A stretch of 64,000 bases of DNA from Luteipulveratus flavus (lineage in GTDB: Bacteria > Actinomycetota > Actinomycetes > Actinomycetales > Dermatophilaceae). The notes below the pieces were generated by a model. It was not told the DNA's origin, ran no database searches, and saw only the letters and a list, made by a program, of their open reading frames with translations. Positions within the stretch are counted from its first letter, which is position 1, and each line of letters starts with the position of its first letter. Shown here piece by piece: positions 7,294-15,403 of this stretch. The stretch is taken from NCBI RefSeq assembly GCF_029080175.1, contig NZ_JARFJC010000025.1; one strand, written 5' to 3'. A program made the position numbers and the translations under genes.

Positions 7294-8697
7294 GTGACCG
7301 CCACCCAGACGCCGCCGTCCGCATCCGCCGCAGGTGAACCCGCCCGCCTTCTCTCGGCGGTGTACCTGCCGTTCGCGATGGGCGCGGTCTCGCTGGTCAC
7401 CCTCGGTGCGTTCGCAAACCGCGCGACCGGCACCGTGCTCCCGGTCCTCGCCGAGGACCTGGACGGCCTCGCGCTGTTCGGCGCCGCGAGCGCCGCTCCC
7501 CTCATCACGTACGTCGCCTCGACCGCGGTCGCCGGCGCCCTGAGCGACCGAGGCGGTCCGACCCGGGTGCTTCGCATCGGCGCGGCAGTGTTCGCGGTGG
7601 GTCAGCTGCTCGCCGGACTGGCGCCGACGATGCTCGTCCTCGTCCTGGGACGGCTGCTGTCCGGCTTCGCCGAGGCGTTCCTGGACATCGGCCTCACCGT
7701 CCTGATGGCTCGGGCCCTGCCGGAGTCGTTGCGGGCCAAGGTGTTCGCGACGTTCGCAGCCGCCTGGGTCCTCCCGTCTCTGGTCGGCCCGGCCCTCGCC
7801 GGCACCATCGCCGACCACGTCGGCTGGCGGGCGGTCTTCCTGCTCGCCGTGGCTCTGCTGGTGCCGGTGTTCGTCCTGCTGCTGCCGTCGATGCGCCGTA
7901 CGCCCGTCGAGCCACTCGGCGCCTGGTCCGGCCGGCAGCGCACGGTGGCGCGCAACGCGGCCGGCGCAGCGGCCCTGCTCGCCGTCCTGACCGCCGCCGG
8001 GTCCGCGTCGGGGACGCGCTGGGCTGCCGCGGCCGTGATCGGCATGGCCGCGGCGCTGGCCGGTCTCGTCCGACTCGTGCGGCGGGTGCTCCCGGACGGC
8101 ACGTTGACGGGGACGGCCGGCATCCCGGCGGTCACGGCGTCCCGCGGTCTGGCCGCCGCGGCGTTCAGCACGGCGGGCTCGTTCCTGCCGCTGATGCTGA
8201 CCACGACCCGGGGTCTCCGCCCGGCGCTCGCCGGCATCACCCTGACGCTCACCGGGGTCTGCTGGGCGACCGGATCGGCGCTCCACAGCCTCGACGTCGT
8301 CCAGCAGCGGGTCAGCCCCGCCACCCGGCTGCGGATCGGGTTCGGTGCGATCACGACCGGCCTGGCCGGGCCCGCCCTGATCGCCGCCGACGTGCTCCCG
8401 CTCGTGCCGGGACTCGCGCTCTGGGCGCTGGCCGGTCTCGGCATGGGTGTCGCATCTCCGACACTGTCCACCCAGATGCTCGCGCTGTCCGAGCGCGGTG
8501 AGGAGGGCGCCAACAGCGCCGCGTCCAACATGGCCGCCTCGCTGGCGGGAGCCGTCGGCGCAGCGCTCGGTGGTGCTCTCGTCGCCACGCGGGCCGATCA
8601 CCTCAGCGGTGGGGTCTTCACCGTGATCATCGCCGTCGCGATCGTGTTCGCAGCGCTCGGCCTCCGCCTCGCCCCGCTGGCCGGCGTCAGACGGTGA
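7294..8697 (+). CDS. MFS transporter (drug/solute efflux type)
   Basis: A major facilitator superfamily protein of 467 residues with about 12-14 hydrophobic segments. Loop 2-3 has SDRGGPTRVLRIG, matching the MFS motif A (GxLaDrxGrkxxl). GRLLSGFAEAFLDIG resembles motif B, and WRAVFLLAVALLVPVFVLLLP the motif around TM6. This arrangement is common in exporters of drugs or small molecules; the substrate is unknown. Start: GTG 7294 would be leaderless from the promoter at 7256-7286, while GTG 7285 gives three more residues. The SoxR/MerR-like operator suggests induction by redox-active or toxic compounds. It is convergent with purD and overlaps its 3' end by 11 bases. Confidence 0.85.
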   Translation: MTATQTPPSASAAGEPARLLSAVYLPFAMGAVSLVTLGAFANRATGTVLPVLAEDLDGLALFGAASAAPLITYVASTAVAGALSDRGGPTRVLRIGAAVFAVGQLLAGLAPTMLVLVLGRLLSGFAEAFLDIGLTVLMARALPESLRAKVFATFAAAWVLPSLVGPALAGTIADHVGWRAVFLLAVALLVPVFVLLLPSMRRTPVEPLGAWSGRQRTVARNAAGAAALLAVLTAAGSASGTRWAAAAVIGMAAALAGLVRLVRRVLPDGTLTGTAGIPAVTASRGLAAAAFSTAGSFLPLMLTTTRGLRPALAGITLTLTGVCWATGSALHSLDVVQQRVSPATRLRIGFGAITTGLAGPALIAADVLPLVPGLALWALAGLGMGVASPTLSTQMLALSERGEEGANSAASNMAASLAGAVGAALGGALVATRADHLSGGVFTVIIAVAIVFAALGLRLAPLAGVRR

Positions 8698-9955
8698 CCT
8701 CGCCCCGCTCGGCCTTCAGCGCGATGTCGCGGCGGTGGTGGGAGCCGCGCAGCTCGATGCGGTCGACCGCGGCGTACGCCCGTTCGCGCGCCTGGGCGAG
8801 GTCCTCGCCGAGGGCGACGACCGACAGGACCCGTCCGCCGTTCGACACGAGCACGCCGGCCTCGTCGGTCGCCGTGCCCGCGTGCAGCACGTCCGCGTCC
8901 GTGACCTGCTCCAGGCCGCTGATCGGGTCGCCGCTGCGCGGAGCCACGGGGTAGCCCTCGGACGCCACGACGACGGTGACCGCGGTGTCCGGACGCCACG
9001 CAAGCGGCGGGTGGTCGACCAGGGCGCCCCGGGCCGCAGCGTGCAGCAGCCCGCCCAGCGGGGTCTTCAGCCGAGCGAGGACGACCTGCGTCTCCGGGTC
9101 ACCGAAGCGCGCGTTGAACTCCACGACCCGCGGGCCGCGCGAGGTCAGGGCCAGCCCGACGTAGAGCACCCCGGTGAACGGCGTGCCGCGACCGCGCAGC
9201 TCGTGCACGGTCGGCTGCGCCACCCGCCGTACGACGTCGTCGACGAACCCTTCGGGCAGCCACTCCAGTGGCGAGTACGCGCCCATACCACCGGTGTTCG
9301 GGCCCTCGTCGTCGTCGGCGACCCGCTTGAAGTCCTGCGCCGGAGCCAGCGGCACGACGGTGGTCCCGTCCGTGATGCAGAAGACCGACACCTCCGGACC
9401 GTCGAGGAACTCCTCGACGACGAGGGAGGAGCCGGCGTCCAGACAGGCCTGCGCGTGCTCGATCGCCGCGTCGATGTCGTCCGTGACCACGACGCCCTTA
9501 CCCGCTGCTAGTCCGTCGTCCTTCACGACGTACGGAGCACCGGTCGCGTCGAGCGCGTTGGTCACCTCATCGAGGGTCGCGCAGACGTACGAACGCGCGG
9601 TCGGCACGTCGGCGGCCGCCATGACGTCCTTCGCGAAGGCCTTCGAGCCCTCCAGCCGGGCCGCGTCGGCCGACGGTCCGAAGCACAGGATGCCGCGCTC
9701 GCGGACCACGTCGGCGACCCCGGCGACGAGCGGTGCCTCGGGGCCGACCACGACCAGGTCGGCACCGACCTCGGCGGCGAGATCGGCAACGCCGGCACCG
9801 TCGAGCAGGCCTGCGGGGAGCGGGCGGCAGTCGGCGACGAGCGCCATCCCGGGGTTGCCGGGTGCCGCGACGACCGCGTCCACCTCAGGGTCTGCGGAGA
9901 GCCCCCGCACGATCGCGTGCTCGCGGGCTCCGGTACCGATGACGAGGATCTTCAC
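8687..9955 (-). CDS. purD: Phosphoribosylamine-glycine ligase
   Basis: GAR synthetase, 422 residues, ATP-grasp fold, second step of purine synthesis. It starts with KILVIGTGAREHAI, the PurD N-terminal glycine loop. PNTGGMGAYSP and EFNARFGDPETQVVL are hallmark ATP-grasp/PurD motifs. The open frame extends upstream to 10159, but the conserved N-terminus begins at GTG 9955, so I take that start. It belongs to the same pathway as the flanking purC and purL. Confidence 0.95.
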   Translation of the reverse strand: MKILVIGTGAREHAIVRGLSADPEVDAVVAAPGNPGMALVADCRPLPAGLLDGAGVADLAAEVGADLVVVGPEAPLVAGVADVVRERGILCFGPSADAARLEGSKAFAKDVMAAADVPTARSYVCATLDEVTNALDATGAPYVVKDDGLAAGKGVVVTDDIDAAIEHAQACLDAGSSLVVEEFLDGPEVSVFCITDGTTVVPLAPAQDFKRVADDDEGPNTGGMGAYSPLEWLPEGFVDDVVRRVAQPTVHELRGRGTPFTGVLYVGLALTSRGPRVVEFNARFGDPETQVVLARLKTPLGGLLHAAARGALVDHPPLAWRPDTAVTVVVASEGYPVAPRSGDPISGLEQVTDADVLHAGTATDEAGVLVSNGGRVLSVVALGEDLAQARERAYAAVDRIELRGSHHRRDIALKAERGEVTV

Positions 9956-10316
9956 GGCCCCGAGCGTACGGACACCCCGAGCGACCTGCGACGCCGACGG
10001 GAGGACGAGGCGCGACCACGACGACGCGTTGCGGCGACGATGCCCGCTCGGCGGAGCCTGCGACGCCGACGGGAGGAGGAGCCGCAACAAAGGAAGCAGG
10101 GACGGGCCCTCCCGGAAGTCAGGGGGGAGGTCTCCCGGGAGAGCCCGTCGTACGAGCAACAGGGGTCAGCCACGGGGGTCGGCGACACGTCCAAGATTGC
10201 TCGACCGGCCCTGAGGACCGGCAAGATCAAATATTGCACGACTTGGTGGGTGGGAGCCATCCAGGTGTGTCGGACTACAGTCAACGTCGGAAACCCGCCA
10301 TGTGAAGGAGGTCACG
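9956..10316. other. 361-base intergenic region with direct repeat and strong hairpin
   Basis: This gap lies between the divergent purD and the TrmB/LuxR-type regulator. It holds a 21-base direct repeat CCTGCGACGCCGACGGGAGG(A) at 9985-10005 and 10057-10077, a long hairpin at 10101-10149, and an AT-richer patch around 10228-10239 with a TTGCAC that could be a -35 for the regulator. No gene or tRNA is visible. Confidence 0.6.
10101..10149. terminator. Long hairpin between divergent genes (terminator-like or leader structure)
   Basis: Arms 10101-10115 (GACGGGCCCTCCCGG) and 10135-10149 (CCGGGAGAGCCCGTC) pair at 14 of 15 positions around a 19-base G-rich loop. It looks like a rho-independent terminator stem, yet no gene ends here and purD starts 146 bases away on the minus strand. 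No strong T-run follows on either strand. It may be an attenuator in the purD leader or a relic of a lost gene. Confidence 0.5.
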
Positions 10317-11360
10317 GTGTCGCACCCATGGACCGAGTCGGAGGACGCCCGTCCGGCCCAGCGGCGCGGCCTCGGTGAGCTGCTCGGCAGCGACCTCACG
10401 GCCAACCTCTACCTCGCGCTGCTGCGCCACCCGACGTCCACCGAGGCCGACCTCGTGGACGCCCTCGACGCGCGGCCCGACGAGATCGCCGCCGCGCTGC
10501 GCAGACTGGAGTCGGGGCGGCTCGCGCGGCGCATCGACGACGAGCGCTGGGGTGTCTTCCCACCCGAGCGGGCTCTCGCCTCGTACGCGTCCCGGCTGGA
10601 GGAGCGTGCCCGGGCGGTCCGGTCCACGATGACCGGTCTGACCCGGCTGCACGAGACCAGCCTGGCGGCGCACTCCCGGGCGGTGGACATCCCCATCGGG
10701 GTGAAGCTGCTGCGGACCCTCGATGAGATCCACCAGGCGATGAACCAGCTGTTCGCCGGCGCCCAGGACCACGTGGTCTCGATGCGCCGGGGCTCCCCCC
10801 GGGTGCTGTCGATGCTCGACGCGTCGATCGAGACGCACGAGGAGCCGGTCTTCAACGGCGAGGGGCGCGAGCTGGGGCTGCGCGTGACGTTCGACTCCTC
10901 ACTGCTCGGCCACCCGAACCTGCACGCCGCCGTGTCCGCGCGCCACCGGCTGGGGGACCAGATCCGCTTCTACAACCAGGTGCCGTTCACCGCGACGGTG
11001 TCCGACGACGGGGTGACGGTGGTCGACATCGACAACCCCGACGGCACGATCGTCGGCCTGCTGATCACCCATCCCGGGGTGAGCGCGTCGATCCGGCGCG
11101 CGATCGACACCACCTGGCAGATGGGCGTGCCGTGGCGCGGCAGCACCGAGGCCGCCGCGCTGCCCACCGGTGCGCTGGACGAGAAGGACCTCGACATCCT
11201 CACGCTGCTCACAGCCGGTGCCGCCGACACGACGATCGCCCGGCAGCTCGGCATCTCCCAGCGCACGGTCGAGCGTCGGGTCCGGCGGCTGCTGGAGCAG
11301 CTGAATGCCTCGTCGCGGTTCCAGGCGGGCGTCCAGGCGTGCAAGCGCGGGTGGATCTGA
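10317..11360 (+). CDS. TrmB/LuxR-type transcriptional regulator
   Basis: A 347-residue regulator. The N-terminal third (ANLYLALLRHPTSTEADLVDALDARPDEIAAALRRLE, given here as positions about 23-57) resembles a TrmB-like winged helix. A middle sensor-like part follows. The C-terminus is a LuxR/GerE helix-turn-helix, DTTIARQLGISQRTVERRVRRLLEQL, near residues 303-327. Start GTG 10317 follows AAGGAGG at 10305-10311, a near-perfect ribosome site, which excludes the GTG at 10302. It is monocistronic and its target is unknown. Similar two-HTH regulators are common in Micrococcales, where they are often linked to secreted proteins. Confidence 0.8.
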   Translation: MSHPWTESEDARPAQRRGLGELLGSDLTANLYLALLRHPTSTEADLVDALDARPDEIAAALRRLESGRLARRIDDERWGVFPPERALASYASRLEERARAVRSTMTGLTRLHETSLAAHSRAVDIPIGVKLLRTLDEIHQAMNQLFAGAQDHVVSMRRGSPRVLSMLDASIETHEEPVFNGEGRELGLRVTFDSSLLGHPNLHAAVSARHRLGDQIRFYNQVPFTATVSDDGVTVVDIDNPDGTIVGLLITHPGVSASIRRAIDTTWQMGVPWRGSTEAAALPTGALDEKDLDILTLLTAGAADTTIARQLGISQRTVERRVRRLLEQLNASSRFQAGVQACKRGWI

Positions 11361-11459
11361 GGCTCGTGCGGCGCGGGTGGGAATGGGGGTCGTTCGCCTC
11401 CCCGTCACCGGATCGCCATCGGCAGGCCGCCTCCGCCCGCCGGGACGGCGAGCCCCGCC

Positions 11460-11500
11460 GCAGACGGACGAAGTAAACTCTCCCGTTCGTCCGTGTCTGC
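11460..11500. promoter_or_regulatory. Large inverted repeat with -10-like loop upstream of helD
   Basis: Left arm GCAGACGGACGAA (11460-11472) and right arm TTCGTCCGTGTCTGC (11486-11500) pair over 13 positions with a two-base bulge. The 13-base loop contains GTAAACT, a -10-like element. The position, 32 bases before the chosen helD start, suits an operator. It could also act as a terminator for the upstream regulator gene. Confidence 0.5.
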
Positions 11501-11531
11501 GGACGGCATCCGATCATGGGGGCATGGGAGC

Positions 11532-13751
11532 GTGACAGCACAGCGCACGGACGGTCCGGCCGTCCCACCGGAGGTCGCGGCCGAGGTCGCGTTCGAGCAG
11601 GCGCACGTCGACCGCGTGTACGCCGAGCTCGCCAAGGCCGGTGCCCGCGTCAGCCTGGTGGAGGCCGAGGGCCTCGCACGCGGGCGTACCGACCGTACGG
11701 GCGTGGCGCGTGACGAGGAGATCACCGGGCTGTTCGAGCGGGACGCGCTCATGTTCAGCGCCGGCCGTCGTCGCGCCTCGCTGGAGCAGCAGTACGAGGG
11801 TCTGGTCTTCGGCCGCCTCGACGTCGAGCACGGCTCCGACGAGCGCGCCGACCGCGAGATCCGCTACATCGGGCGTATCGGTGTGCGCGACGACGAGTAC
11901 GAGCCGCTGGTCATCGACTGGCGGGCGCCCGCCGCGTCGGCGTTCTACCAGGCCACCCCCGTGGAGCCGATGGGTGTGCTGCGGCGCCGCGTCCTGCGCT
12001 GCCGCGACGCCGTGGTGCTGGGCGTCGAGGACGACCTGATGGTGCCCGAGGCGCCGGAGGACATGGTCATCGTCGGGGACGGCGCGCTGATGGCCGCGCT
12101 CACCCGCACCCGTGGCGCGCAGATGCGCGACATCGTGGCGACCATCCAGCGCCACCAGGACGAGGCGATCCGTGCCAGCGCCCGCGGCATCACCGAGATC
12201 ACCGGCGGTCCCGGCACCGGCAAGACCGTCGTCGCCCTGCACCGCGCCGCGTATCTGCTCTACTCCGACCGGCGCCGCTACGAGGCGGGCGGCATCCTGG
12301 TCGTCGGCCCGTCCGCGGCGTACACCGCCTACATCGAGCGGGTGCTGCCCTCGCTCGGCGAGGACACCGTCACGCTGCGATCCCTCGGCGACGTCGTCGA
12401 CGGGACCACGGCGGTCCGGCTCGACAGCCCGGACGCGGCCCGGGTCAAGGGCTCGCTGACCATCCGGCAGGTGCTCTCCCGCGCCGCACGGGACGTCGCG
12501 CCGGACGCCGCGAGCCGGCTGCGGACGATGGTCGCCGGCCACCCGGTCCGCATCGACCGCCAGCAGCTGCAGCAGATCCGCCGCCGCGTGCTGCGCAACC
12601 ACCAGCACAACCTCGGCCACGACGCGGTCGTCGACGCGCTCGCCGAGGCCGCCTGGCAGCAGGTCCGCCCACACGCTGCGACCCTGGAGAAGGCCGAGTT
12701 CGTCGACCGGTTCGAGGACCACCTGGAGGTCGAGGCGTTCGTCCGCGACTGGTGGCGGCCGATCGACGCGCGCGAGGTGCTGCTCTGGCTCGCGGACGCC
12801 GACCGGTCCGCGCGGTACGCCCAGGGCGTGCTGCCCGACGCCGACGTCCGGGTCCTGCAGGAGTCGATGGCGGAGGCGCTGCGGACCGGGCAGTGGAGCG
12901 TCGCGGACATCGCCATGATCGACGACGTCGCGGCTCGGCTGGGTCCGGTGCAGGAGCGCGAGCGCGAGGAGCGCGGCTTCTACCAGATCGAGGAGCTGGA
13001 CGGCCTCGGCGTCTCCGAGCTCGAGGTCACCGGGTCGCGGCAGCAGTCGGCGGAGGTAGCGTACGAACGCAGCCCCGCGGATGTGCGAGAACGGTTGCTG
13101 TACGGGCGGATCGGCAAGCCGGAGGAGTACGCGCACGTGCTGGTCGACGAGGCGCAGGACCTCTCCCCCATGCAGTGGCGGATGGTCGGACGTCGCGGCC
13201 GGTACGCGTCGTGGACGGTGGTCGGTGACGCCGCGCAGTCGTCGTGGCCGGTCGAGAGCGAGGCCGCCACGGCTCGCGAGGAGGCGTTCGGCAGCAAGCA
13301 GCGCCAGCGCTTCCACATGACCACGAACTACCGCAACGCTCGCGAGATCTTCGACTACGCCGCCGAGGTCATCCGTCGCGAGGTGCCGGACGCCGACATC
13401 CCGGATGCCGTGCGCGAGACGGGCGTCCACCCGGTCGTGTCGACCGTGTCCGCGACGAACGTCGCCGACGCGGCCATGGACGCGACCAAGGGACTGCTCG
13501 ACGAGGTCGAGGGAGCCGTCGCGGTCGTCGCGCCGGCACGCTGGCGCGAGCGGCTCGGGCACGTCCCGGACCTCGCCCCGGGCCGCGTGCTGCTGATCGA
13601 CCCGATGTCGACCAAGGGCCTGGAGTACGACGCCACCGTCGTCGTCGACCCGGCGGAGATCACCCGCGAGTCGCCGGGCGGCATCCGCGTCCTGTACGTC
13701 GTGCTCACCCGGGCCGCGCACCGGATGACCGTGCTGGAGGTGGCGCCGTGA
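11532..13751 (+). CDS. helD: HelD-like superfamily 1 helicase (RNA polymerase recycling factor)
   Basis: A UvrD/HelD-type ATPase of 739 residues. HelD removes stalled RNA polymerase from DNA; in actinobacteria some members contribute to rifamycin resistance. The N-terminal coiled region (AAEVAFEQAHVDRVYAEL) and ERDALMFSAGRRRASLEQQ precede the Walker A motif GGPGTGKTVVALHR (about residue 219). HVLVDEAQDLSPMQWRM is the Walker B/Q-motif helicase region. GDAAQSSWP and the C-terminal STKGLEYDATVVVDPAEI and LTRAAHRM are motifs III to VI. GTG 11532 is preferred because the alternative GTG 11493 falls inside the inverted repeat. The stop overlaps the chorismate mutase start (GTGA). Confidence 0.88.
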   Translation: MTAQRTDGPAVPPEVAAEVAFEQAHVDRVYAELAKAGARVSLVEAEGLARGRTDRTGVARDEEITGLFERDALMFSAGRRRASLEQQYEGLVFGRLDVEHGSDERADREIRYIGRIGVRDDEYEPLVIDWRAPAASAFYQATPVEPMGVLRRRVLRCRDAVVLGVEDDLMVPEAPEDMVIVGDGALMAALTRTRGAQMRDIVATIQRHQDEAIRASARGITEITGGPGTGKTVVALHRAAYLLYSDRRRYEAGGILVVGPSAAYTAYIERVLPSLGEDTVTLRSLGDVVDGTTAVRLDSPDAARVKGSLTIRQVLSRAARDVAPDAASRLRTMVAGHPVRIDRQQLQQIRRRVLRNHQHNLGHDAVVDALAEAAWQQVRPHAATLEKAEFVDRFEDHLEVEAFVRDWWRPIDAREVLLWLADADRSARYAQGVLPDADVRVLQESMAEALRTGQWSVADIAMIDDVAARLGPVQEREREERGFYQIEELDGLGVSELEVTGSRQQSAEVAYERSPADVRERLLYGRIGKPEEYAHVLVDEAQDLSPMQWRMVGRRGRYASWTVVGDAAQSSWPVESEAATAREEAFGSKQRQRFHMTTNYRNAREIFDYAAEVIRREVPDADIPDAVRETGVHPVVSTVSATNVADAAMDATKGLLDEVEGAVAVVAPARWRERLGHVPDLAPGRVLLIDPMSTKGLEYDATVVVDPAEITRESPGGIRVLYVVLTRAAHRMTVLEVAP

Positions 13752-14086
13752 ACGAGCCGACCGCCCACGACCACCTGGCCGCCGAGTCCCCGTCCCCGGA
13801 GTCGACGCACGAGGTGCTGGCGGCGTACCGGCAGTCGATCGACAACATCGACGCCGCGCTGGTGCACATGCTGGCCGAGCGGTTCAAGATCACCCAGGCC
13901 GTCGGGCGGTACAAGGCCTCGCACGACCTGCCGCCCGCCGACCCGGCTCGCGAGGACGAGCAGATCGCCCGGCTGCGCGCGCTGGCGGGCGCGGCGCAGC
14001 TGGACCCGGAGTTCAGCGAGAAGTTCCTGCGGTTCGTGATCGACGAGGTCATCCACCACCACGAGCGCATCCGCGACGACGCCTGA
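13748..14086 (+). CDS. Chorismate mutase (AroQ class)
   Basis: A 112-residue all-alpha chorismate mutase, which turns chorismate into prephenate for Phe/Tyr synthesis. The pattern YRQSIDNIDAALVHMLAERFKITQAVGRYKASHDLP carries the AroQ residues: Arg in the first helix, the Arg-Phe-Lys stretch and Lys of GRYKA. EDEQIARL and FLRFVIDEVIHHHERIR follow. About 30 acidic residues precede the domain. GTG overlaps the helD stop by four bases (GTGA), so translation is probably coupled, although the two functions have no obvious link. Confidence 0.88.
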   Translation: MNEPTAHDHLAAESPSPESTHEVLAAYRQSIDNIDAALVHMLAERFKITQAVGRYKASHDLPPADPAREDEQIARLRALAGAAQLDPEFSEKFLRFVIDEVIHHHERIRDDA

Positions 14087-14156
14087 GCGGCGGCCGCCGG
14101 CCAGGCGTGCCGTTTCGTCCAAGCCGGGCGACGACGGCCGGTTGCATCGTGGAGTC

Positions 14157-14552
14157 ATGGCAACCACGACACGTACCGACACCAGCATCTGGCCGCTGCT
14201 GCGCGCCGCCGACGCGGTCGCGCTCCGGGCCTGGCTCGTCCGCATCGGCTTCGACGAGGGCGTGCTCGTCACGAACGACGACGGCAACGTCCAGCACAGC
14301 GAGATGCTGTGGCCCGAGGGCGGCCGCCTGATGGTCGCCACCGCGGACCCGACGAACGACCACCACCGCGGCGGCCCCGGCAGCGCGTCGATCTACGTGG
14401 TCGTGGGCGACCCGGACGGCGTGCACCGGCGCGCCCGGGATCTCGGCGCCGAGATCGCCCGGCCGCTGGAGGACACCGACTACGGCTCGCGCGGCTTCAC
14501 CGTCCGCGACCCCGAGGGGAACAGCATCAGCTTCGGCACGTACGCCGGTTGA
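14157..14552 (+). CDS. VOC (glyoxalase/bleomycin resistance) family protein
   Basis: A 131-residue protein with the betaalphabetabetabeta VOC pattern: RAADAVALRAWLVRIGFDEG, MLWPEGGRLMVA, then DPDGVHRRARDLGAEIARPLEDTDYGSRGFTVRDPEGNSISF split across the second half. The ending YGSRGFTVRDPEGN is the characteristic metal-ligand (Glu) segment. It resembles the YER067-like/PhnB-type single-domain VOC proteins. No activity can be assigned. ATG 14157 is taken over 14142, which would add five residues. It is followed 39 bases later by an AraC regulator on the same strand. Confidence 0.82.
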   Translation: MATTTRTDTSIWPLLRAADAVALRAWLVRIGFDEGVLVTNDDGNVQHSEMLWPEGGRLMVATADPTNDHHRGGPGSASIYVVVGDPDGVHRRARDLGAEIARPLEDTDYGSRGFTVRDPEGNSISFGTYAG

Positions 14553-14591
14553 CCCGCACGACCATCGGGAGCCACGCGTTACCGTCGAGGG

Positions 14592-15377
14592 GTGGACGAG
14601 TACGTCGAGTACGAGATCCCGACGCCCCTGAGGCCGTACGTCGCGGCGATCTCCGGCTACCACCTGTCCGGCTACCGGTCGGGTACGCACGTCGGGCTGC
14701 CGTCGGCCTCTCTCACCTGCGTGTTCGACTTCGGCGACGGGCTGGACCTGTCCGGGATGAATCTGGCTGAGCCTCAACGGTTCTCGACGACCACGGCCGG
14801 CCTGTACGCCGGCCCGGTGACCATCCATCACGACGGTCACCAGCACGGCGTCATGCTCATGCTGACGCCGCTCGGCCTGCGCGGGTTGTTCGGGACGCCG
14901 GCGGCCGAGCTCGCCGGGACGGTCGTCGAGCTCACCGACCTCCTCGGCCGCGACGGCGCCCGGCTCGCCGACCAGGTCCGCTCCGCGCCCGGCTGGACCG
15001 GTCTGGACGTCCTGAGCGACGCATTGCTGCGCCGCCTGCCCGAGCACGGTCCGGACGACGTCGCCGCCCAGGTCTGGTCGCGGGTCCGCCGCGGCGGTGG
15101 CGCGGCGACCGTCACCGAGCTGGTGCGCGAGTCCGGCTGGTCCGAGCGGCACCTGCGCAACGCGACCCGGTCCGCGTACGGCGTCGGACCGAAGACGCTG
15201 TCCCGGCTGCTGCGGTTCGAGCGGTCGGTAGAGCGAGTCAGGACCGGCGCGCGGCTGGCCGACGTGGCCGCCGTCTGTGGGTACGCCGACCAGGCCCACC
15301 TGGCGCGCGACTGGCGCGAGCTGGCCGGCCGCTCGCCGTCCGCGTGGCTGCGCGCCGAGGAGTTCGTCCCGGCCTGA
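14592..15377 (+). CDS. AraC-family transcriptional regulator
   Basis: A 261-residue regulator. The N-terminal sensor part (YVEYEIPTPLRPYVAAISGYH) is the DUF6597-like domain found with many actinobacterial AraC proteins. The C-terminal two-HTH AraC domain runs from about residue 165: VTELVRESGWSERHLRN and then LADVAAVCGYADQAHLARDWREL, the second being the signature helix-turn-helix. It starts at GTG. The neighbouring VOC gene could be its target, an arrangement often seen, but no operator was recognised. Confidence 0.87.
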   Translation: MDEYVEYEIPTPLRPYVAAISGYHLSGYRSGTHVGLPSASLTCVFDFGDGLDLSGMNLAEPQRFSTTTAGLYAGPVTIHHDGHQHGVMLMLTPLGLRGLFGTPAAELAGTVVELTDLLGRDGARLADQVRSAPGWTGLDVLSDALLRRLPEHGPDDVAAQVWSRVRRGGGAATVTELVRESGWSERHLRNATRSAYGVGPKTLSRLLRFERSVERVRTGARLADVAAVCGYADQAHLARDWRELAGRSPSAWLRAEEFVPA

Positions 15378-15403
15378 CGGTGGACGCGGCTAGCGTTCGG
15401 CCC

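Noticed and set aside
11493..11531. Upstream GTG start for helD
   Set aside because: It lies in the right arm of the inverted repeat and adds residues not expected in the family; GTG 11532 is favoured.
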